Shown: positions 56,531-64,000 of the stretch, one piece after another
How positions within the stretch are numbered: position 1 is the first letter of the stretch
Layout of the letters: every line of letters starts with the position of its first letter
Source of the DNA: Cordia subcordata
Taxonomy: Eukaryota > Streptophyta > Magnoliopsida > Boraginales > Cordiaceae
Length of the DNA stretch: 64,000 bases
Assembly (NCBI GenBank): GCA_028554755.1
Contig: JAPTOF010000015.1
Coordinates: 2,976,001-3,040,000 of the forward strand
Direction of reading: 5' to 3'
The notes under the pieces: model-generated
Told to the model about the DNA's origin: nothing
The model's database searches: none
Seen by the model: only the letters and a program-made list of their open reading frames with translations
Made by a program: the position numbers and the translations under genes

Positions 56531-58595
56531 TTATAGTTGAGCTTAAAGCATAAATGTTACACTAAAGTGAACTTAACTTGTCTTTTAGGTGAGATTTAGA
56601 ACAATACCTGGAGCTTAAAATGATGAAGATGTGATGTTGAAGCCAATACAAAGTTGTTTTCATGAGAAGAAAGCAAGAAGATTGCATTTGCAAGCTCTCG
56701 GACGAAAAACAGAGTAACTGGGCGAAATCGAGCGCAACGGGAGCCAAATTTGGACCTCGCAACCAAAGGGGATATGGACTATTACAACCAAAGGTGACAT
56801 GGACTAAGTTTGGACATGTTTATGGGGTGCAAAAGATGAATAAAAATGGCTTGGGAGATTCCCAGAAGTGATATGAAGCCATAGAAAAATAAACGCGTGC
56901 TAATCAGAGCCAAAACGAAGCCAAACAGAGCAAAACAAGAAGAGCCGGCTGAGTGCCCTTCAAAGAACGGGTACACCAGCTCACTAGGCTGGTAAAACCA
57001 ATGACCAACCCTCCGTTGGTGAAATTGAGGTCCCTTGGTACCGGTGCACCAGTTAGGTGTTCCGGTAGTCGCGGAAAGTTGGCTATATAAGCCCTCTTAT
57101 GGCCATTTTATAAGAAAACAAGTTATATTCTTTTACACTAATCTCCCGAAACTCTAATCCTCTCATCTCCCACCTCTCACACACTCTTCCATACACAAAA
57201 GCACTTTGGAATCAAGTATATAAGAGGATCAAACACAAGGATTTGGGCATAGCTCATGGATTGTAAAGCATGGATTTGGATAGAAGGGTATCTCTCTTTT
57301 GTCCCAATCTAAATATGTATGATTCGAGCTATGTAGGGTGATTATTCTTGTATTTATGGATTGATTACTACTTTTTATTAATCGAAACTTGATGGATTTA
57401 TGTATATATGTCTTATGCTTAAGGTTTTGATTAGCAAGTTTACATTCATGTCTATGTGTTTGTAGAAATGCCTCAATGATATAGCATATGCATATTGAAG
57501 TCTATTTTGCTATTAACCATTTCTAAATCATTATGCTGGCATGTCTATGTGTTTGTGTGGTGATTAATGAAGTTGGTATGCTTATATACATGTCTATGTG
57601 TTTGTGTGGTGATTAATGAAGTTGGTATGCTTATATACATGTCTATGTGTGTGTTTGCATATCAAATAGCATAAATAGCTTCTATTGCTTACATGTCAGG
57701 TGTGATTGCTTAAATTGGTGTAATCTAAGCATGTCTATATGTTTAGTAGTAGAATATACCAGCGTATTCTCAAATGCCATGCCCTAGATGTGTTTGCTAT
57801 GCACTTTAATGTCAATTTTTGCTATTGTGATGCGATCGATGGTGCACAACTAGTAACTAACCTAGGTCGAGTCCCCTTTGGCTTTAAATCCAACCAATAG
57901 AAGTCCATATAGGTTTAGCTGACCTTAGTTCACTTAGGAAGGCTAGTTAGTCCACCCTAACGCCCTAGGTCCATAAAGACCATACTGTAGCTCTAAGTGA
58001 GGCGAAGTTTAAGGACGAACTCGTATCAAGTCCTAGGTTCAGATTGGGGAACTAATTAGTGGACTAAGTGCTAGGGTTAGATCGATCTACACTTACCTAG
58101 AACCTTATTGGCTAGCCCTAATTCCTAAATCATAAAGACTACGCCGTACTGCTAGGCATCGCCACCTAGGGACGGACCCGCACTGAGGCTTAAGGTACCA
58201 ATGATGAGTCTAATTATAGGTCTAGAATAGAGCACTTAGTATAATCTATCGAGTAACCCTAGAAAGATGTACTAATCACCCATAGGCAAGACATAATCAC
58301 CCTAGTTCCCCATTTCCGATGTTTGACTCCTTTACATTGCTTGATTCCCCCATCACACACGCACACTACCTTTTTATTTCCTTATTCTTATATTAGGTTT
58401 ACTTTTCCCGAGCTCTCTTTAAACCAAAAACATTGTAGTTAGGACCTTAACGCATAGCTCTTAGGAAACACATAGCTTAGGACACCTTATGTGCTAGGCT
58501 TTCTCGTGGATTTGTCCCCGTACTCGCACAAACCCTACTACACGTGACCCATGCGCTTGCGGTCTATTTAGGCTTGTGCTCACGAATAGTGATCA
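56531..58595 (+). repeat. 3' LTR of element B
   Basis: Begins TTATAGTTGAGCTTAAAGC (the usual TG start is lost) and ends AGTGATCA at 58595. TATA box CTATATAAG at 57083. One hairpin at 57878-57897. A 49-bp tandem duplication at 57540-57588 and 57589-57637 (CATGTCTATGTGTTTGTG start) is absent from the 5' LTR, which has one worn copy at 50325-50375. Inverted repeats around the GACGGACC motifs are kept at 58005-58185. Confidence 0.85.
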
Positions 58596-58621
58596 ATAAG
58601 CTTATGAGTAACATCAATTAT

Positions 58622-59603
58622 TGTTAGAGTACAACTTTGATCTTATGATGGAATAGATCGAATTTAAAAATAATTATTATGGCACCTAGATCGAGCAAGG
58701 ATATTTTTTATTATTTTTGGAAGCCAAGGTTAATTGTGTCTTCTTGGTCCCTTCCCTAGTTGAAATGACTATGAGAGAGTAATCTTGAAAGAGCAAATTT
58801 CATATTGTGGTAGTAGCCTTATTGGGCCAAAGCTTAAAATTGGGTTTGGGCTTTCTTTAGAGTCCAAGATAACCTAATTGGGCTTAGATGGTTTCTTATT
58901 GGGTTAGGCCTCAAAATGGATTATGGACTATGTGTTGGGCTTAGACTGTGGGATTGGCCCAGTCTTCTGAGACATGTGCTAGAAAGTTACTACAAGAAGA
59001 ATTCAAATTGATCAAGTAGCTTCCATGACATGTGGCAAACATTTACTACAAGGAAAAAGTTTCTCACATGGAAAGTTTACAAGGTTTTAGTGCCAAACTT
59101 TTCCTATAAATAGGCAAGACCCTAAACCATTTCTAGCATCCAAAAATTTTGTATTTGATCTCTTCCATTTTGGCAAGAGAATACTACAACACATAGTACA
59201 CACTTATTGTGTGGTTTTTGATCTAGATTTTCAAGAGCATATTACTTTGCTACTTTTCATACAAGAGGCTATTTTCTCAAGATAAGTCTCTTTAATCATA
59301 GGGAAGAAGACTAGAGAGTTGCCTTTTATGACACCCTTATAGTAAAATTTTTTTGTGGCCTTATTCATGGGCGAGAACGAAGCTTATGATGATTGTAGCT
59401 TCATCAAAGGCCCCACGTTTCAAGAGATTAGCTTTGCATATTTTTGCAAATACTAGTTATATTCTATATGTTCTTAAGCATGTTCTTGTGTGTTTTATGT
59501 GGTTATTTTATTTTCCTAGCATGTTTTCTTGGTAGAATTTTTGTAAATATGGACTAGGATGGACCAATGTAATATTATCGATCCTACGATTGAAATCAGA
59601 GCT
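58622..59603 (+). mobile_element. Ty1/copia LTR with primer binding site
   Basis: A stretch of about 968 bp starting TGTTAGAGTACAAC and ending ATCGATCCTACGA, followed by TTGAAATCAGAGCT at 59590-59603, which resembles the copia primer site TGGTATCAGAGC for initiator tRNA-Met with two changes. A TATA box CCTATAAATAGG lies at 59102-59113. A fragment of the same LTR is at 32312-32509. I see no gag or pol after it. Confidence 0.65.
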
Positions 59604-60312
59604 TAGGCTCACATACAACATGCTTAGACTATGCAAGAATATTGTATTTGCATAAATATGCTAGTCATCTTGTGAGGCAAGATTAGGAAATTTTGTGTTG
59701 AATATACTTGTGGTTTTATACTTGTATGTGCAGTTGATATAAAATTCCTTTGATGGTTCATATGTATGCATGATAGAGTTTTGTGTACAGTTAACAAAGC
59801 TTGGCCATAGGCGATTTCATGAATAGATCTTTATTATTATTGCTTGTAGCTTCATTTAAAAGAAGCATAGGATGTTTCGATATCCTTATAATATTTCTTT
59901 TATGATTGTAAGCTTGCATTAGCAATAGAAGAATACATTATTATTGTAATCTTTAAAGACCAATGAGAAAAGCAAGGAAAAATAGCATACAGGAGCAAAT
60001 CTGTCTCAGCCGATAGAGCTCGACGGTCGACCGACTCCTCCTTTGCGATTGACCGGCTCTGGCAAAAGTTGCAACAAAGATTGCTATTTTGTGTTTTTGG
60101 ATTGAAGATTGCAGGAAGCCATCAAAGAGGGATTTTAACATATTCTGGTGGATGTTTAAAATGCATTGATATATGTTTTAACTTATTTGCATAAGCATAA
60201 ACATGATTACCACCTAGAAATATGTCCACTCATTAGGATTTAAAACTTGGCCAATCCTATGTGTTAATTCTCAAAGATAGTTAAGTTCATTTAAAACAAC
60301 TCAAATTGGCCA
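59604..60312 (+). other. Non-coding stretch after the copia LTR
   Basis: About 700 AT-rich bases without a coding frame. A single GGTCGACCGAC, then GATTGACCGGC at 60025-60057 resembles the palindromes of the gypsy LTRs. The start may be copia leader. I recognise nothing else. Confidence 0.4.
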
Positions 60313-61071
60313 AAACCCTCCTTTCAACTCGAATGGAAGCTAGAAATCACATCAAGCATATTCTTGGTGATGGCTGCAACACTTTCTTTTGGCATGATTG
60401 TTGGCATATTGATGGGTATCTTTCACAAATATTTTTCCCAAAACTCCTTACTTGGCAAAGGTTAGCTCTATGTTCTCTTGCGATGCTTGGAATTGGCCCT
60501 TCTCTTATGATGCTTGGAATTGGCCCTTACACTTGTCTCATATCAGCCCCCCAAATTTTGCCCTTGAAAATGGAAGAATGGATAAGGTTATTTGGTCTCT
60601 CTCACCAAGTGGCAATTTCTCCTTCAAGCATACTTGGGAACATATTCGAAGCAAATGTGATATCTTCCATGGTAATTATTTGATTTAGTTCAAAGGTCAT
60701 AATCCAAGGCATGGATTTATTGCTTGGCTTGCATTCAAGGATAAACTCGACACTAAATATAGAATGCTTCATTGGAGTATCTTAATAAACCCCCTTTGTA
60801 CATTTTGTCACTTGGATTGTGAAACAAGAGGTCATCTTTTTTTCTTTTGTTGCTTCATAAGAAGAATTTGGAGAAATGTTCTTCACCTTACAAAAGTTTC
60901 GGAGCACTTAATTGAATGGGAAGATATTATAGCCTATCTTACTCCTTGGGCGTTAGAGAAGAATATAAAAGCAAATGTCCTCAAGCACCTACTCGAAGCA
61001 TGAATATACCATCTTTGGGCCGAAAGGAATCGAAGGATCTTTTGCAATGAGGCAAGAACGAAAGAAACTCA
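60313..61071 (+). pseudogene. LINE ORF2 fragment (end of RT region and zf-RVT), both ends lost
   Basis: Begins LLSTRMEARNHIKHILGDGC, close to 24040-24110 of the LINE at 20516, and continues FFWHDCWH, GNFSFKHTWEHIR, CTFCHLDCETRGHLFFFCC and WALEKNIKANVLKHLLEA with a stop, then ERNRRIFCNEARTKET. A tandem repeat of about 27 bases (GATGCTTGGAATTGGCCCTT) lies at 60482-60531. At 61071, before the ORF2 stop, it joins the endonuclease region of another LINE. Confidence 0.85.
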
Positions 61072-64000
61072 TGGATAGCCCAGGTATTTCTGACCATTGT
61101 CCTCTTGTGGTTCATACTTGCATCATCAAGCCTTCTTCACCAAAGCCTTTCAAGTTCTACAATGCTTGGACAACTCATCCTCTTTTCTTGCATGAGGTGG
61201 AAAAACATTGGAATGCACGGGTTTTTGGCACTCCAATGTTCATTCTTTTCCAAAAACAAAAAGCACTCAAAAGAGTGCTCAAGGATTTTGACAAGAATTA
61301 TTTCTCCTGCATCCCAAGTCAAGTTGAGGATCTTAAAAGAACCCTTTCGGATGTCCAACTTGCCATGCTGAATGGGTACCTTAATGAAGAGGCTCTTAAC
61401 AAAGAAAAGGAGATTATGAGGAATATTGAAGAGCTTGAAGACACCTATAAAAAGATGCTCCACCAAAAGGCTCGCATACATTGGATTAAAGATGGAGATG
61501 CTAATACAAAGTTCTTCCACAATAAGTTTCGTGAAAGGAAAAACATAAACTCCATCTTTGCCATTAACGACAATGAGGGGAATCTCATCACTTCAAAGGA
61601 GGAGATAAAGGCTGAATTCATCTCCTACTTCAAAAATCTCTTTGGCACTCCTCACATTCAATTGCTAGTGTGGAGACCATCAAAAGCATTTTAGGAAAAC
61701 CATTGAGGAAAGTTGCTTGGCAAAGCTTGCTGCTCCCATTACCTTTGAGGAAATCAAAACAACTCTTTTCTCCATTAATCCAAACAAGAGCCCGGGCCGG
61801 ATGGCTATACTTCACACTTCTACAAGATGGCTTGGGAGGTTGTTGGGAAGATGTGCACAAAGCAATAAAGTCTTTTTTCCACTCCTCAAAGTTGCTCCAA
61901 GAGGTAAATGCTACTTATATTGCCCTTATTCCCAAAGTCCAAAACCCTTCTTGGGTAAAAGATTTTAGGCCTATTTCTTGCTGCAACACCATTTATAAAT
62001 GCATATCCAAGATTCTTGCAAATAGGCTTAAAGAGTGTTTGCCTTCTATCATCTCTTGGAATCAATCGGCTTTTATTAAAGGGAGGCTTATTAATGAGAA
62101 TATTCTTGTTGCACATGATATCCTTAGAGGCTATTCAAGAACTCATATTTCTCCTCGTTGTGCACTCAAAGTTGATATCATGAAGGCTTTTGATTCACTC
62201 AATTGGAATTTTATTGAATGTACTCTTCATGCGTTTGGCTTCCCAAGTTTCTTTGTGAAATGGATCATGTCTTGTATCACATCAACAAGTTTCTCTGTGG
62301 CAATCAATGGAAGTTTAGAGGGTATTTTAAAGGAGCAAATGGGATAAGGCAAGGATCCTCTCACCATACATTTTTGTTATTTGCATGGAAGTATTATCAT
62401 GCATGCTCAACAAGTTGGAACAAGATCAAAAGTTTGGGTTTCATCCAAAATGTGCAAAGTTGAGGTTGAACCATCTTTGTTTTGCTGATGACCTTTTATC
62501 TTTTGCAAAGGAAATATCAAATCAATTGAGTGCATTATGGATGTCTTGGAGAACTTTTGCTCTCTCTCGGTCTTAAAGCAAACCCTTCCAAGAGTAATAT
62601 TTTCTTTGGTGGTGTTCCTCATGAAACAAAGCTGGCCATTCTCTGCAAAATGAACTTCAAAGAAGGTAATCTTCCTATAAGATATTTGGGTGTTCCTCTT
62701 GTGTCAAGGAAGCTCCGTAGGGCAGATTGTTTACCTCTTTTGGAGAAAATCAATAGAAGGCTTGAAAGCTGGACCAATCATTGGCTTTCCTACATGGGTA
62801 GATTAACCCTTATCAAATCCACACTCTTGCAAATTTGTTCCTTTTGGGCTGGTGCATTTCTTCTTCCCAAAAGTATCATTCAAAAATTGAATCCAAATTT
62901 TGTGCTTTCCTTTGGAAGAATACTGGGGCTAAGATTGCATGGAAAGACATTTGTCTCCCTCTTGATGAAGGTGGACTTGGTATCCGGAAGATTGAAGACA
63001 TCAACAGCACTTTTCTCCTTAAATCCTTTTGGAGAATGTATACTTGTAGGGATTCTCTTTGGAGCAATTGGATGCAAATTAACTACATCAAGGACAAATC
63101 GATTTGGACTCTCACCACTTCTAAGGATGATAGTTGGGTTCTCAAAACCTCCTCAAAATTCGAAACTTTGCAAGAGCCCATATCTCTCATATACTCGGCA
63201 ATGGAAAGCACACGCACTTTTGGCATGACAAATGGCACACACATGGGGTACTTAGCAATTTTGGAGCAGCACTCTCAACAATCCACCATACTATGCTAAG
63301 GTGTGTGACATTTTCGTTTTTGGTAATTGGTTTTGGCCTATTCATCTCATGCATTTTGATCCACCTTGCACCAATCTTGTGGAAGAAAATCTTGATGCTT
63401 TTACTTGAAACTTTCTCCAAATGGTGAATTCACTTTCTCGCACACTTGGGAGGAAATCAGAAGGAAGAAGAATAAAGTTGATTGGCACTATATTGTTTGG
63501 TTCAAAGGACATACACCAAGACATGCATTTTTTACTTGGCTTGCTATTCATGATCGACTTTCCACAAAATTCAGATTGCTTTATTGGGGTAGAGAGCTGA
63601 ATCCCACTTGCATTTTTTGCAACTTTGGATGTGAAACTAGAGACCATCTTTTCTTTAATTGTTGTTTCACTAGAAGGATCTGGAGGAAAGGACTTCATCT
63701 TACCATGATCCAAGAAACTTTGATCGATTGGGGAGACATTATTGCTTTTATTTCACCTTTTGCACTCGACGATAATCTTAAAGCTACTATCTTGAAGCAC
63801 TTTTTGGAGGCTGCAATCTACTTCATTTGGATTGAGAGGAATCATCGTGAATTTCACAAGAGTTTCAAGACAGAGGAGCAAATCTTTTCATCCATCTTTA
63901 ATCATGTTAGACTTAAATGCATTGTTGGAAAATATTTCACTACTTCTAGTTTGAATAGGAAAATTTGTAAATTGTGGGGGATGGAAGAAATCCTCCTTTG
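61072..64000 (+). pseudogene. LINE ORF2 (half of endonuclease, RT, zf-RVT), runs off the window
   Basis: Begins in the endonuclease at DSPGISDHCPLVVHTC and follows 10949-12590 closely: linker WIKDGDANTKFFHN, RT NPSWVKDFRPISCCN, MKAFDSLNW, worn GDPLSP and FADD blocks, LPIRYLGVPLVSRKLRRAD. From about 62705 it no longer resembles the earlier copy. It ends in zf-RVT (GEFTFSHTWEEIR, RDHLFFNCCFTRRIW, IYFIWIERNHREF, MEEILL) at the edge. Most frame breaks are single-base losses in homopolymers (see findings). The stop, 3'UTR and poly(A) lie beyond 64000. Confidence 0.88.

Larger units (their letters stand above)
49433..58595 (+). mobile_element. Non-autonomous gypsy-like LTR element B
   Basis: LTRs at 49433-51341 (5' end lost) and 56531-58595, a tRNA-Asp-type primer site, one broken ORF with a zinc knuckle, no protease, RT or integrase, and a 3' internal region resembling that of element A. 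The coding part is interrupted by a minus-strand solo LTR. By design it would need gag-pol from an element such as A. No duplication can be tested because the left end is fused. Confidence 0.82.

Overview
The window is plant nuclear DNA, AT-rich and built almost entirely of retrotransposons, many nested inside one another. The evidence is L1-type LINEs whose ORF1 carries a DUF4283 domain and a zinc knuckle and whose ORF2 ends in a zf-RVT domain, a Ty3/gypsy element of Athila type with a tRNA-Asp primer site, Ty1/copia pieces, and a tRNA-derived SINE. All are typical of large flowering-plant genomes. I cannot name the species. I found no host gene, tRNA, rRNA or CRISPR array.

Layout. 1-8101: a four-deep nest. 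An ORF1-only LINE (+) holds a minus-strand LINE, which holds a 5'-truncated plus-strand LINE, which holds a minus-strand ORF1-only piece. 8102-13219: a LINE with both ORFs, truncated at its 3' end. 13220-20268: an ORF1-only element split by a full-length LINE (13233-18967, with target-site duplication) and by a SINE (19033-19251, with target-site duplication). 20269-25972: further LINE pieces, including a nearly complete one at 20516-24972. 25973-31719: a LINE split by a solo LTR (26509-28132, TSD TAAGG), then a deleted ORF1-only element. 31720-39422: minus-strand LINEs, a copia LTR scrap and a copia gag scrap. 39428-49432: an Athila-like element A with gag, protease, RT, RNase H and integrase, all broken by stops and frameshifts. 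49433-58595: a related element B that has LTRs, primer site and 3' internal region but only an unrecognised zinc-knuckle ORF, split by a second solo LTR (51599-53236). A and B are fused through a hybrid LTR. 58622-59603: a copia LTR and primer site. 60313-64000: two fused LINE pieces, the second nearly identical over part of its length to the LINE at 8102.

How the parts work together. Autonomous LINEs provide ORF1p plus ORF2p (endonuclease, RT). A separate ORF1 lineage in the window ends in its own short 3'UTR and poly(A) with no ORF2, yet shares the terminal motif CTTACYTCGC-A(n) with full LINEs, so it looks like a trans-mobilised satellite comparable to mammalian HAL1. In the LTR elements, B appears to depend on A-type proteins. 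The LTRs carry two notable signals: GTCGAC palindrome arrays just upstream of the TATA box, and 20-bp hairpins (TTAAATCC loop) downstream. Every coding region I could follow is broken, so the window is a record of past transposition rather than active genes. Some frameshifts in 61-63 kb look like sequencing errors.
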